A DNA stretch of 64,000 nt from Synechococcus sp. PCC 7336 (GTDB taxonomy: Bacteria; Cyanobacteriota; Cyanobacteriia; Thermostichales; PCC-7336). Both the position numbers and the translations under genes were made by a program. The notes below the pieces were generated by a model. The model saw only the letters and a list, made by a program, of their open reading frames with translations, did no database searches and was not told where the DNA came from. Below are positions 36,195-45,472 of this stretch, in pieces. The DNA is taken from the NCBI RefSeq assembly GCF_000332275.1, contig NZ_CM001776.1, positions 620,001 to 684,000 on the forward strand, read 5' to 3'. Within the stretch, counting starts at the first letter, position 1. Each line of letters opens with the position of its first letter.

Positions 36195-37616
36195 ATGCCT
36201 GAGTGGGCTTCACTGCAGGACGATCTCAATTTTCAACGGGCGAAACAGAGCCTGCGCCAGTTAGTGGTTTCGCTGGATTTAAGCGATCGCGAAAAAGCTG
36301 GACTAGAGCGAGATCTGGACGATCTGGAAGAGTTTTCGACCAAGTTAGAAAACAACATCTTACAGATTGCAGCGTTTGGGCGCGTGGGAACGGGTAAGTC
36401 TTCGTTGCTGAATGCTTTAGCAGGCCGATCGATCTTCCAAACAGGCCCCATCCACGGAGTAACTCAGCACCATCAGATCGTCGATTGGCAAGTTAGCCGG
36501 GAACCGGTGACAGGCGATCGCCCCATGCGTTCGACCTTCAGCAGTACAGCCATCGTCCGGGTCAGTCCCCCTCCAATTGGCGGGGTGCAACTGCAATTGA
36601 TCGACACCCCCGGCATCGATGAAGTGGATGGGGAGGAGCGGGCTGAGTTAGCCCGCCAAGTCGCCCGCCAAGCAGAACTGATCCTGTTTGTGATTTCGGG
36701 CGACATGACGCGGGTGGAGTTTGAGGCGCTGGCACAATTGCGAGAAGCCAATAAGCCCATCTTGTTGGTGTTCAACAAGGTAGATCGATTCCCCGACGCC
36801 GATCGACAGACAGTCTACGACAAAATTCGCAACGATCGCGTCAAGCAATTGCTTTCCCCCGATGAAGTGGTTATGGCAGCTTCTGCACCGCGCATCGCTA
36901 AACCGGTCGTCAACCGAGATGGCACCCTCAGCGCCAAATTGGTGGACGGACCGCCACAGGTGGAGCAACTCAAGCTCAAGATTTTGAATATTTTGCATCG
37001 AGAAGGGCGATCGCTGATGGCCCTCAATACCTTGCTATTTGCCGACGAGATCAACGAACAGATCGTGCAGCGCAAACTCGAAATTCGCGGCGAATATGCC
37101 GATCGCTTAGTGTGGAATGCCGCTCGCATTAAGGCTGCCGCCGTCGCCCTCAATCCCGTCACCATTCTCGACACGATTGGCGGTGCCGTGGTGGATGTAG
37201 TGCTGATTCTCAAACTGTCGCAGCTCTACGGCATTCCCATGACCCGCGCGGGAGCCACGAAGCTGTTGCGCACTATTGCTTTGAGTATGGGCAGCATCGG
37301 TGCGGGGGAAATGTTGGCCACCCTCGGGTTGGGATCGCTCAAATCGTTATTTGGGGGGGCCGCTTCTGTGACCGGCGGCCTCTCGCTAGGAGCCTATGCC
37401 TCTGTTGCTGTGACTCAGGCGGGGGTCGCTGGTGTCTCCTCTTATGCCATCGGCAAAGCAGCCAAATACTATCTCGCGCGCGGCGCATCGTGGGGACCAC
37501 AAGGCCCGAAATCTGCTATCTCCCAAATTTTAGACAGCATTGACGATGCCTCAATTGTGGCCCGCATTAAATCCGACCTGAAGGGACGATTGGAGCTGGA
37601 TGCTCAGGCGGATTGA
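36195..37616 (+). CDS. Era-like GTPase with membrane-associated C-terminal domain
   Basis: A 473-residue GTP-binding protein. G1 is GRVGTGKSS at residues 62-70, G3 is DTPGID at 137-142 and G4 is NKVD at 194-197; the effector region carries a Thr between. The C-terminal ~200 residues contain several hydrophobic stretches (VVDVVLILKLSQLYG, GGLSLGAYASVAVTQAG), as in DUF697/YcjF-type GTPases of cyanobacteria. These are thought to act at membranes or in ribosome or envelope maintenance, but the role is not settled. It overlaps the tail of the convergent gene by 13 bp. Confidence 0.88.
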   Translation: MPEWASLQDDLNFQRAKQSLRQLVVSLDLSDREKAGLERDLDDLEEFSTKLENNILQIAAFGRVGTGKSSLLNALAGRSIFQTGPIHGVTQHHQIVDWQVSREPVTGDRPMRSTFSSTAIVRVSPPPIGGVQLQLIDTPGIDEVDGEERAELARQVARQAELILFVISGDMTRVEFEALAQLREANKPILLVFNKVDRFPDADRQTVYDKIRNDRVKQLLSPDEVVMAASAPRIAKPVVNRDGTLSAKLVDGPPQVEQLKLKILNILHREGRSLMALNTLLFADEINEQIVQRKLEIRGEYADRLVWNAARIKAAAVALNPVTILDTIGGAVVDVVLILKLSQLYGIPMTRAGATKLLRTIALSMGSIGAGEMLATLGLGSLKSLFGGAASVTGGLSLGAYASVAVTQAGVAGVSSYAIGKAAKYYLARGASWGPQGPKSAISQILDSIDDASIVARIKSDLKGRLELDAQAD

Positions 37617-38038
37617 CAGGCTGCTTCCTGTTGGATTTGCCAAGCTCGTCTTAAAAATTGGTGCAAGCGCTGTTTTGCTTCCTCTAAAGAGCGATCGCTG
37701 GCACGATCCCAGTACTGCAATACATCTTCGGCATAAGCCGGTTGGAAGTGAATGGCTGGCCACAGCAAGTCAGAGGTGTGTGGCAATGAGATGGCCTCGA
37801 AGGAATCTGGCGATCGCGTCACGAGCAATTGCGGGCGTACCCACACCATCGCTACTGGACTCGACAGCGTGGCTTCCTGCACTAGCTCCACCAGCAGAAT
37901 TTGTTCCCCGGCGTTCAGACTCAAGACTGGCCTAGGTTGCAGGTGAGTTGGAACGGTTCGCCCGATCGGGGGGTTGGATTGGGGGCGCTCTCGATCTCGC
38001 TCGGGCGTCGGACAGCGGCTGGGTAGCAGGGGCAGCAT
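37604..38038 (-). CDS. Conserved cyanobacterial hypothetical protein
   Basis: A 144-residue protein. The first ~30 residues are Pro/Arg-rich and may be disordered. The core TVPTHLQPRPVLSLNAGEQILLVELVQEATLSSPVAMVWVRPQLL, cited here as positions 29-73, looks like a conserved cyanobacterial protein, followed by an alpha-helical end (DRSLEEAKQRLHQFLRRAWQ). No catalytic motif is visible. It is convergent and overlapping with the GTPase gene. Function unknown. Confidence 0.65.
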   Translation of the reverse strand: MLPLLPSRCPTPERDRERPQSNPPIGRTVPTHLQPRPVLSLNAGEQILLVELVQEATLSSPVAMVWVRPQLLVTRSPDSFEAISLPHTSDLLWPAIHFQPAYAEDVLQYWDRASDRSLEEAKQRLHQFLRRAWQIQQEAACQSA

Positions 38039-38216
38039 GGCAAGAACGCACTGAATGAACGGGTCTATGGCGCATTCTAAGTGATTTTATCGCCTGTTAA
38101 ATGCGTAAATCCACTGTCAGTATGCTGTTTGGGGAACTCTACAACAGCCGAGGGGATCGACTGGGAGGAGGTAGGTTCGGGTTTGAAGTGAAATGTTGTG
38201 GAGTTTGGACTGGAGG

Positions 38217-38354
38217 CTAAATGATATAGGCGTAGTTGAGTGCCCACCAAATTAGAGTCCCGACGACTCCCAGCACAATGCTGGTCGAGATGGCGATGGC
38301 GATCGGACTGTCAGCACCCTGGAATTTCACGATGCCTCGGTTAAAATTAGCCAC
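38217..38354 (-). CDS. Small single-helix membrane protein (45 residues)
   Basis: An open frame starting GTG 38354 encodes a polar N-terminus (NFNRGIVKFQGADSP) and one transmembrane helix (IAIAISTSIVLGVVGTLIWWAL). The arrangement is that of the many small subunits of cyanobacterial photosynthetic or NDH complexes, and the sequence looks conserved, but I cannot name the family. GAAG lies just before the GTG. It is isolated, 160 bp before the tRNA-Val gene and on the opposite strand. Confidence 0.6.
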   Translation of the reverse strand: MANFNRGIVKFQGADSPIAIAISTSIVLGVVGTLIWWALNYAYII

Positions 38355-38517
38355 GGCTTCATATCTCTAAAACGACACCGCTGATAGTCTATCTCATTCA
38401 ACTGTGGCTGGAGGTGCGTGGATTTGGTGGCGTCGAGCTGGCGATTGAGAGAGTGAGGTCTCCGTCCGCTGGGCTGTATTGAGGGGGGAAACTCCTGTGA
38501 TATGCTAGCGATCCGTT

Positions 38518-38591
38518 GGACGCATAGCTCAGTTGGTTAGAGCACCACGTTGACATCGTGGGGGTCACTGGTTCGAGTCCAGTTGTGTCCA
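38518..38591 (+). tRNA. tRNA-Val (anticodon GAC)
   Basis: A complete 74-base cloverleaf. The acceptor stem is GGACGCA with TGTGTCC, the D arm starts GCTCAG, the anticodon stem is CCACG/CGTGG around the loop TTGACAT (GAC), and the T arm is ACTGG TTCGAGT CCAGT. The discriminator base is A and CCA is not encoded. Confidence 0.97.
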
Positions 38592-38844
38592 TTCTTTCAA
38601 AACCCATGCCACATAAGGGGTCTAGCCTTGGCGCAACAACTGCGACTGCACGTCTATCGAGGGATTGGCTATTTACACGGCGATCGCAACTTTACAAATC
38701 ACCGAAAACTTCATCGAGCTCGCGCTCAATACTGCCGAATCTGACGCCAGTCATGCAGTCCCCTCAAATCCTTGACGACAGACATCGCCGTGATTACTCT
38801 GTAATGACAATGCTGGGCTAAAACTATAATACTGGGCTAAAATC

Positions 38845-38928
38845 ATGCCAGACTCACAACTCCCAACTACCAAAGTGCGTAAATCAGGCAACTCCGCCTC
38901 AGTGACGCTCTCCAAGGAAATCCTCTAA
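38845..38928 (+). pseudogene. Remnant of a MazE/AbrB-type antitoxin gene
   Basis: ATG 38845 opens MPDSQLPTTKVRKSGNSAS followed by VTLSKEIL and a TAA. The pattern K-V-R-K-x-G-N-S is the start of the SpoVT/AbrB swapped-hairpin domain of MazE-like antitoxins. After the stop the frame continues QSGIQLKANS, which fits the family's next strand, so the gene has been cut by a nonsense codon and then decays. No toxin gene follows. Confidence 0.65.
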
Positions 38929-38994
38929 CAATCCGGCATTCAGCTTAAGGCTAATTCTTGCCTTAACAGTTTTTAGCAATCGCCGATTTTCTGC

Positions 38995-40350
38995 ATGACT
39001 TTGCCACTTGCCGCTTTGACTGTCCCCTCTTCTGACCTTGAGTCCTGTGGCGATCGCCTCGATTGCGACGTGCTGATTGTGGGGGGCGGCATGGTGGGGG
39101 CGACGCTGGCGGCGGCGTTGGGGCAGACGGAGTTGACGGTCAAAGTGATTGAGGCTCGTGCGCTCGACCTGCAGCGATCGGGGTCGGTAGAGTTGGGTGC
39201 CGACGGACGGGCCAGTGCGCTGGCGTTAGGCACCGTTCGGATGTTTCAGGCGATGGGCATCTGGTCGCAGATGAGTCAGTTGGGGGTCTCGCCCATTCAT
39301 CGCATTCAGGTCTCGGACGGTCAGTTTTCACAGGTGGCAACGCTCCATCGCGACGAGATTCAGGCAGAGGCGTTGGGGTATGTGGTGCCCAACTGGGTGA
39401 CGCAGATGGGGGTGTTGGACTCTCTCGATCGCTGCGACAACGTGCAACTGCTCTCATCCACCCGCGTGCAACAGGTGGTGCATCAGCAGGATGCGGTAGC
39501 AGTGGCGATCGCCCCTGCAGGAGAAGAGGTGCGCTGGCTGCGATCGCGATTGTTGGTGGCGGCGGATGGAGCGAGATCGCGTCTGCGGCAGAATGCTAAT
39601 ATTCCCGTTTCGAGCTGGGGCTACGGTCAAGCTTGTATTGTGGCTACTGTGACTACCGCTCGCCCGCACAGCCAAACTGCGTTCGAACGCTTTCAACCCA
39701 GCGGGCCATTTGCCATTTTGCCCGTGCGCGAGGCTGCCGGCAAAGTAAAGTCTTGCCGCAGTTGCGTTGTGTGGACGATTCGGGAGACGGAGCGCGATCG
39801 CCTCATGGCTCTCGGCGATGCCGATTTCATCGCAGCACTGTCCCCCTCGTTTGGACCGCAGTTGGGGGCGATCGAGTCGGTCGGCCCTCGTGCCTGTTAC
39901 ACCCCACAGCGATCGCACAGTCGCACCTATGTGAAACCCCGGTTTGCTTTGGTGGGCGATGCCGCCCATTCCACTCACCCCGTTGGCGGGCAAGGGGTGA
40001 ATTTAGGGATGCGGGATGTGGCAGCCCTAGCACAGGTGTTGGTGGAGGCGAGGGCGGCTGGAGAGGATATTGGCGATCTGGCGGTATTGCAGCGCTACGA
40101 GCACTGGCGGCGGTTCGATAATGGAGCCGTTTTATTCGCCACCGATGCAGCCAATCGGCTCTTTTCCAATCAACTTTGGCCCCTGCAGTGGCTGCGGAGA
40201 TTGGGGTTACTGGCACTGCCTCTGTTACCGCCCCTCAAACGCTGGCTGATGCGACAGGCGATGGGGTTGGGGGGGCGACGGGCTCACTTGATTGACGGTC
40301 GGCCTTTGGGGCGATCGCTAGAGCCGGTTCGCGAGGGTGTGGTGTCTTAA
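38995..40350 (+). CDS. FAD-dependent monooxygenase, UbiH/VisC family
   Basis: A 451-residue flavoprotein hydroxylase. The FAD-binding GGGMVG is at residues 30-35, LVAADGARSRLR is the second (DG) motif, and GDAAHSTHPVGGQGVNLGMRD from residue 321 is the third, as in UbiH, UbiF and VisC. In cyanobacteria, which make plastoquinone rather than ubiquinone, the substrate is unknown; an aromatic ring of a quinone is a reasonable guess. Near the C-terminus are several leucine-rich hydrophobic stretches. The first Met codon is used; a shorter start is possible. Confidence 0.88.
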   Translation: MTLPLAALTVPSSDLESCGDRLDCDVLIVGGGMVGATLAAALGQTELTVKVIEARALDLQRSGSVELGADGRASALALGTVRMFQAMGIWSQMSQLGVSPIHRIQVSDGQFSQVATLHRDEIQAEALGYVVPNWVTQMGVLDSLDRCDNVQLLSSTRVQQVVHQQDAVAVAIAPAGEEVRWLRSRLLVAADGARSRLRQNANIPVSSWGYGQACIVATVTTARPHSQTAFERFQPSGPFAILPVREAAGKVKSCRSCVVWTIRETERDRLMALGDADFIAALSPSFGPQLGAIESVGPRACYTPQRSHSRTYVKPRFALVGDAAHSTHPVGGQGVNLGMRDVAALAQVLVEARAAGEDIGDLAVLQRYEHWRRFDNGAVLFATDAANRLFSNQLWPLQWLRRLGLLALPLLPPLKRWLMRQAMGLGGRRAHLIDGRPLGRSLEPVREGVVS

Positions 40351-40391
40351 GGCTGGGTCGAGGGTGGCTGGGTATCCTCTCTCACCAGCAA

Positions 40392-41012
40392 TCAGGTGTT
40401 AATCAGCAAACGGATGACCCAATCCGCCAAATCCCATAGACCGCTAAACAATCCGGTGAAAAAGAGTATAAAGAGGGCTGCAAAGGCAAAGGGTGTCCCT
40501 TCAATCGATCGCAGTTCGGGAAAGAACTTACTGAAGACGTGATAGCCATCTAAGGGGGGGATCGGCAGCAGGTTGAACAGGCACAGAACGATGTTGACCT
40601 GTGCAGCAAAGGCGAGGAAGTTCAGTGTGGGCACCAATGCGTTGGGGTAGCCGAAGGCGAGAGCCAGATTGACGATGAAGGCACAGACTAAGGCGATCGC
40701 CAGGTTGGTGGCAGGCCCTGCAGCAGATACGATGACATCGCCGTAAGCCGAGCGGAATTTTGAGGGGTTGACTGGCATTGCGCCCCAAGCAATCCCCGCC
40801 ACGAGCAAAAACACCAGCGACTGCACCCCCATGTGAACGACCGGGTTCCAGGTCATATGTCCCATGCGGATAGGGGTGTCGTCTCCTTCATAGATCGCAG
40901 CCAAGCCATGCCCCAACTCGTGCAGGCAAATCGATACTACGATGATGATTGCCCACTGAAAAAAATGGGTGGGATTCTCAACCAACGTCAACAAAAAGGG
41001 TTCGCCACGCAT
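40392..41012 (-). CDS. Site-2 protease family (M50) membrane metalloprotease
   Basis: A 206-residue polytopic membrane protein. The zinc motif is HELGH within SICLHELGHGLAAIYEGD near residues 26-43, and the third ligand lies in NLLPIPPLDGYHVF. Between are the transmembrane segments expected for intramembrane proteases of the M50 family (FLLVAGIAWGAMPVNP; AAGPATNLAIALVCA). Substrates are unknown. It ends close to the convergent UbiH-like gene. Confidence 0.88.
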   Translation of the reverse strand: MRGEPFLLTLVENPTHFFQWAIIIVVSICLHELGHGLAAIYEGDDTPIRMGHMTWNPVVHMGVQSLVFLLVAGIAWGAMPVNPSKFRSAYGDVIVSAAGPATNLAIALVCAFIVNLALAFGYPNALVPTLNFLAFAAQVNIVLCLFNLLPIPPLDGYHVFSKFFPELRSIEGTPFAFAALFILFFTGLFSGLWDLADWVIRLLINT

Positions 41013-41221
41013 GGGTTTCGATCTCGCTTCAGAACAATTGAGCTGTAGATTGAACGCCAGTTCCAGACGTTGACTCTCGTTCTGAGCAGAGGATACACAC
41101 TGTCTCGCGTTTGCCTAAGCGACCTTCTGCGTACTTTTACGGATTTTTCGGGTTAACAGGAAATCTAAGTTGAGAGATGCTCCGATCTTGCCGGTGGAAA
41201 TCCCGATTTCAAATCCCGGAC

Positions 41222-42070
41222 TTAAAACACTTGCCGGCGGAAAAACGGGGCCACAATCTCGCCCACCGCCTCGGGCTCGTCCAGTTGGGGATAGTGTCCG
41301 GCCCCTGCAATCCGTTTGAATTCAGCCTTGGGCAGCGATCGCGCCGCTCGTTCTGCCAGCTCGACCGGGAGCCACGCATCCTTCTCCCCCCACAGCACCA
41401 AGCTGGGCTGCCGCCAATTGGCCAGAACGGCTTCAGTCTCCCTCATGCTGTCGCGCAATTGCAGGTTGCGTACGGTGGCTAAAAGCGATCGCCCCGCTTT
41501 CGAGCTTCTCAAATAGGGATTGCGATAAACTTCAAGATCGCTTTCGCTGACGATTTTGCCGCCGCCCCCCTCCAGGGTGCGATCGACACAGAGGGGATCT
41601 TGCGTCAGCATTTCCCCGATCAGGGGCAGGCCCAGTTGCTGCAGCTTCCAGGGTAGTTTGGCGGCGGTGAAGAAGGGGGCATTGAGAATAACGAGGCGAT
41701 CGATGCGATCGCGATTCTGCGCCAGATACTGCAGTCCGATCGAACCGACAAAACCTTGGACCACTAACGAAAATTGCTTCAAGCCGAGACCGTCGACAAA
41801 ACCGGAGAAGGCTTTAATAAAGGCTTGAGAGGTATAGGCAAACTCACTCGCATCTGGCTGGTCTGACAGACCGAAGCCCAGCCAGTCAGGCGCGATCGCG
41901 CGATGTCCCTGTGCGGCCAGCAGGGGTAAGAGTGGTTGCCAGCCGAAGCTCTGACAGAGGATGCCGTGCAACAGAACAATGGGCAAGCGATCTTCTGCTC
42001 CCTTGGGCTGGGCTTCCCGATAACACCAATTGAGTTGTTCGACGGTCAATCGGCGCTTTTGCACAGTCAC
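41222..42070 (-). CDS. Alpha/beta hydrolase
   Basis: A 282-residue alpha/beta-fold hydrolase. LPIVLLHGILCQSFGW is the oxyanion-strand HG motif; APDWLGFGLSDQP is the usual second motif. The nucleophile elbow position reads VVQGFVGSIG, where G-x-S-x-G is replaced by Q-G-F-V-G, so the nucleophile Ser is missing and the protein may be catalytically different or inactive. Asp in LWGEKDAWLP and His in GAGHYPQLDEPE are present. The start is GTG 42070. Confidence 0.82.
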   Translation of the reverse strand: MTVQKRRLTVEQLNWCYREAQPKGAEDRLPIVLLHGILCQSFGWQPLLPLLAAQGHRAIAPDWLGFGLSDQPDASEFAYTSQAFIKAFSGFVDGLGLKQFSLVVQGFVGSIGLQYLAQNRDRIDRLVILNAPFFTAAKLPWKLQQLGLPLIGEMLTQDPLCVDRTLEGGGGKIVSESDLEVYRNPYLRSSKAGRSLLATVRNLQLRDSMRETEAVLANWRQPSLVLWGEKDAWLPVELAERAARSLPKAEFKRIAGAGHYPQLDEPEAVGEIVAPFFRRQVF

Positions 42071-42143
42071 GGTTCCCGCTCTCTCTGAGGTTTGGGGAGA
42101 GCTTAACGTGTTTGTTGGGGAGGCGGCAAACCGAGCTGGCGAT

Positions 42144-42629
42144 TTAGGGATTGGCTTGCGAATTTAACTGGACTCGGCCATTTTGAATCACATGCAGTGT
42201 CTGCGATAACCGCTCTTCCAACTCCTGCAACATGCGATCGGCATAGCGATCCATTTCCGATCGCATTTGGTCGGCCTCGCCCATGGCATGGCGCAACAGC
42301 TCTTCCCGCTCGTGTTGAGCATAGCTGCGAATCTCTGACGCCTGCTTCTCTGCCTGCTGCACGATACCGGTGTGATTCAACATCTGCTCTCGCTTGAACT
42401 GAGCCGCCGCAATAATTTCATCGGCATAACGGTGGGCCTGAGCCACAATTTCGTTTTGACGCTTGACGATCTCCTCCGCCTCGGCGATCGCCTGAGGCAA
42501 ATTCACGCGAATATCGTCCAACCGTTCGAGCATCACCTCCTCATCCAGCAACGTCTGTCGGGTGAGAGGGATGTGGAGGCCAGAAAGGATGGTCTCTTCC
42601 AGTTGGTCGATCGCCTTACGCAAATTCAT
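42144..42629 (-). CDS. DivIVA-like coiled-coil protein
   Basis: A 161-residue protein that is almost entirely predicted coiled coil. The pattern LDEEVMLERLDDIRVNLPQAIAEAEEIVKRQNEIV, taken as positions 28-62, and the Ala/Glu-rich helix YADEIIAAAQFKREQM resemble cyanobacterial DivIVA-like or ATP synthase b-like proteins. It has no transmembrane segment. A role in cell shape or division is possible but not shown. It is upstream of the alpha/beta hydrolase gene on the same strand. Confidence 0.65.
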   Translation of the reverse strand: MNLRKAIDQLEETILSGLHIPLTRQTLLDEEVMLERLDDIRVNLPQAIAEAEEIVKRQNEIVAQAHRYADEIIAAAQFKREQMLNHTGIVQQAEKQASEIRSYAQHEREELLRHAMGEADQMRSEMDRYADRMLQELEERLSQTLHVIQNGRVQLNSQANP

Positions 42630-42809
42630 ATTGGTTGGGATTCACAGGCTCCATAATGTGAGCGCGCAAGTAAAATTTACATTGAGTAGAATTTACATTA
42701 AAGCAAGTGCCTCAACTGACTTTATCAAAAGTTTATTTTACTCGGCGGCGTTCCCCAAGGCACCTGCGGCAGTGCGCAGTTCTGCCGCAGTGCTGTGGCA
42801 AGTAAGGAT

Positions 42810-43964
42810 TCACGGGGTGGCGACACGGGGTAGGAATCGCCGCCCACTCAACACCGTCAGATCGGTCTCTGCAAGCGTTCCGCTGACAATCCAGTCCGCC
42901 AGCAATTGCCCGAACAGGGGGCCAAATTTAAAGCCGTGGCCGCTGCCCCCGCAGCAGGCGTAGAAGCCTTCTGGCCCTAGGCGATCGACAATCGGCATCC
43001 AGTCGGGGGTTACGTCGTAAAGGCCGCACCAGCCTCCCCAAGTCACCGATCGCGCACCGCAGGGATAGCGATGTTTCCAAGCGTCCGCTAATCTCTTGAC
43101 TGACTCCCCCGGCACCGTTTCGTCAAAGTCATCGGGTCCAACAGGATCTTCGGTCTGGCGGCGATCGAACCGGCCTACATAGGTGGCCTGTCCCTCCGAG
43201 CGAAACGAGATCCCCCCGATGAAATCATTGACAATGGGATGGGGACTGCCAAAGTCCGGCGATCGCTGCAAAACTGCCATCACCTGCCGACAGGAAACCA
43301 GTGGCAAGGCGGTACCCGCGCTAGAGGCGATCGCTGCCGCCCAAGGCCCCGCTGCATCCACCACCACCGCAGCTGAAATCGCTCCGGCCTCCGTCACAAC
43401 GCCCCGTACCGCACTGTCTCCCACTGACACCTCGATCGCCGCCACCCCCTCGCAGATCTGGACTCCTGCTGCAATTGCCGCCTGTTGGAGGGTGTGCAGG
43501 GTTTGTTGGGGATTGGCATATCCGGCGGTGGGTTGATAGCTGGCGATCGCCACATCCTCCCGTTCGAGACGGGGGTCCAGTTCGGGCAGGCGCTCGGCTG
43601 GCACCCGTTCGACCGCGATCGATTGGGCCTGCTGCATTGCCACAGCCTGCTGCAATTCTGCTGCTTTTGTCGCTCCCACCAACACCAACAACCCCGCTTC
43701 CACCCAACCGCACCCGCCATCGTAATGTGCTTCGAAGTTGCGGAAAATCTCGAGGCTCGTGCGGGCTAATCTCGCGAGGGCGGGGCGGGTGTAGTGCTGG
43801 GAGATAACCGCTAGCGATCGCCCCGTCGGACCGCCACCGATAAAGTTTTTTTCCAACAAGACAACCTTGCAACCTCGTCGAGCCAAATGCAGAGCAATGC
43901 AGAGGCCGTTGATGCCACCCCCGATCGCGACAATATCGGCAGTAGTGGGAATCGTTTCAGGCAT
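42810..43964 (-). CDS. FAD-dependent amine oxidase-type oxidoreductase (DAO family)
   Basis: A 384-residue flavoprotein of the D-amino-acid/sarcosine oxidase family. The Rossmann motif VAIGGGINGLCIALHLARRG is at residues 12-31, VVLLEKNFIGGGPTGRS follows, and VVVDAAGPWAA and GGWCGLYDVTPDWMPIVD, with CCGGSGHGFKFGP near the C-terminus, complete the fold. The substrate is unknown; sarcosine oxidase beta-like proteins oxidise secondary amines. The gene starts 18 bp after the amidohydrolase stop, so the two form an operon. Confidence 0.88.
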   Translation of the reverse strand: MPETIPTTADIVAIGGGINGLCIALHLARRGCKVVLLEKNFIGGGPTGRSLAVISQHYTRPALARLARTSLEIFRNFEAHYDGGCGWVEAGLLVLVGATKAAELQQAVAMQQAQSIAVERVPAERLPELDPRLEREDVAIASYQPTAGYANPQQTLHTLQQAAIAAGVQICEGVAAIEVSVGDSAVRGVVTEAGAISAAVVVDAAGPWAAAIASSAGTALPLVSCRQVMAVLQRSPDFGSPHPIVNDFIGGISFRSEGQATYVGRFDRRQTEDPVGPDDFDETVPGESVKRLADAWKHRYPCGARSVTWGGWCGLYDVTPDWMPIVDRLGPEGFYACCGGSGHGFKFGPLFGQLLADWIVSGTLAETDLTVLSGRRFLPRVATP

Positions 43965-43982
43965 CGTTCGAGGGAGTGAAGG

Positions 43983-45422
43983 TCAGTTGGGCAAATCCAT
44001 CGCACTGCGATAAAGCTTCTCCAGGCGATCGCGCCTGGTGGAGTCTCGATCGGGAACCCCGAGCCAGCCATCGTAACTGCGCAGCTTTTGCATGAGTTCA
44101 GTGCGATCGACGCCCAGCACTCGTCCATTCCTCAATATCCGGCGTCCGCGCACCCAAACACTATCCACCACATCCCCCGGTCGGCCCCAAATGAGCTGCC
44201 CTAGGGGATCGGTGGCGGGCAGCAGGGAGAGATCGTCAGGTCGGTAGAGCACTAAATCGGCCTCTTGCCCGACGGCCAACTGGCCGAAGCGATCGCAGTT
44301 TAGCCCGCGTGCGCCGCCCGCACTGGCCATCTGACAAACCTGTTGCGGCGAGATCCAGTGGCGATAATCAAAATCTGTGATGTTGTGCAGCATGGAGCCA
44401 ATCTTGAGCACTTCAAACAGGCTCTGCCCATCGTTGCTAGCCGCTCCATCGCAGCCAAACGACACATTCACCCCCCGCTCGCGCAGCTTGAGCAACGGGG
44501 CAATGCCACTGCCCAAACGCAGGTTACTCAAGGGGTTGTGGATGGCAGTCGTGCCCGTTTCCGCCATCAGTTCGATATCGCGATCGCTCAACCAAACACA
44601 ATGAGCCATCGAGGTGGTCGGCCCCAGCCAACTCAAATCGGCCAAATGTTCCACCGCCGACCGGCCCAACTTCTCGCGGGCTAATTTCACCTGGGCCAGC
44701 GTTTCGAGTAAATGGCCGTGGCGGCAGAGGTTGTGGCGATCGCTCAATGCCGCGCAGCCCTGAAACAAGTCATCGCTACACAGTTGAATGCCCGTGGGGG
44801 CGATCGCGATCTGCATGCCCTCTTCAGGGTGGTGGAAGGTTTGGACGATCTCCTCCATCAAAGCCAGCACGTCAGTAGTAAGCATCGCGGCAGACGGCTC
44901 TAGGGTCCGCCCTCCGGGCAGGCTGTATTCGAAGGGCTCGTCTTGAAGTAGGGGGGCAATGTACGCTCTGATGCCGGTGGCTCGGTAGGCGCGATCGGCC
45001 GCCGCCAGAGACTCGATCTCGTGCCCGGGAATTAAGACTAGGTGATCGACTACTGTGGTGCCGCCCGAGGTCAGGGTTTCAACCGCAGTCAGCAATGCAG
45101 CTAAGTAGATCTGCTCCACCTCTTGAATGGGATGGGTATAGAGTTCGGCCAGCCACAGTTCCAACGGCAGGGGAGGAATCAGGCCGCGAGTCCACATTTC
45201 CATCGAATGGGTGTGGGCGTTGACCCATCCCGGCAGGAGTAGCCGGTCGGCAGCATCTATTACGGTCGATCCGGCAGGAGGAGCTTGACTGCTAGCGGGT
45301 TGAATGGCAGCAATATGGCGATCGGCAATGCCTACATCCACCGTCTCGTACTGGCAGGGGGTGCCGTATTCTCCAGTAGCAGTTTCGACTGGAACTCGGG
45401 CGGAACGAATCCAATAATTCAT
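43983..45422 (-). CDS. Amidohydrolase, guanine/8-oxoguanine deaminase-like
   Basis: A 479-residue metal-dependent amidohydrolase. The metal-binding motif NAHTHSMEMWTRGL has the HxH pair, GGTTVVDH and HGHLLETLAQVKLAREKLG carry later ligands, AHCVWLSDRD is the next His region, and SFGCDGAASNDGQSLF holds the Asp. This matches the TrzN/AtzA and cytosine/guanine deaminase group; the true substrate is not evident. The frame is open to 45545, but that extension is the complement of the tRNA-Lys gene, so ATG 45422 is used. It forms an operon with the FAD oxidase. Confidence 0.88.
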   Translation of the reverse strand: MNYWIRSARVPVETATGEYGTPCQYETVDVGIADRHIAAIQPASSQAPPAGSTVIDAADRLLLPGWVNAHTHSMEMWTRGLIPPLPLELWLAELYTHPIQEVEQIYLAALLTAVETLTSGGTTVVDHLVLIPGHEIESLAAADRAYRATGIRAYIAPLLQDEPFEYSLPGGRTLEPSAAMLTTDVLALMEEIVQTFHHPEEGMQIAIAPTGIQLCSDDLFQGCAALSDRHNLCRHGHLLETLAQVKLAREKLGRSAVEHLADLSWLGPTTSMAHCVWLSDRDIELMAETGTTAIHNPLSNLRLGSGIAPLLKLRERGVNVSFGCDGAASNDGQSLFEVLKIGSMLHNITDFDYRHWISPQQVCQMASAGGARGLNCDRFGQLAVGQEADLVLYRPDDLSLLPATDPLGQLIWGRPGDVVDSVWVRGRRILRNGRVLGVDRTELMQKLRSYDGWLGVPDRDSTRRDRLEKLYRSAMDLPN

Positions 45423-45472
45423 TGTCAAAACCCCAACACCAGTTGTTATAGTGGTTAATGCGCAAAGCACGC

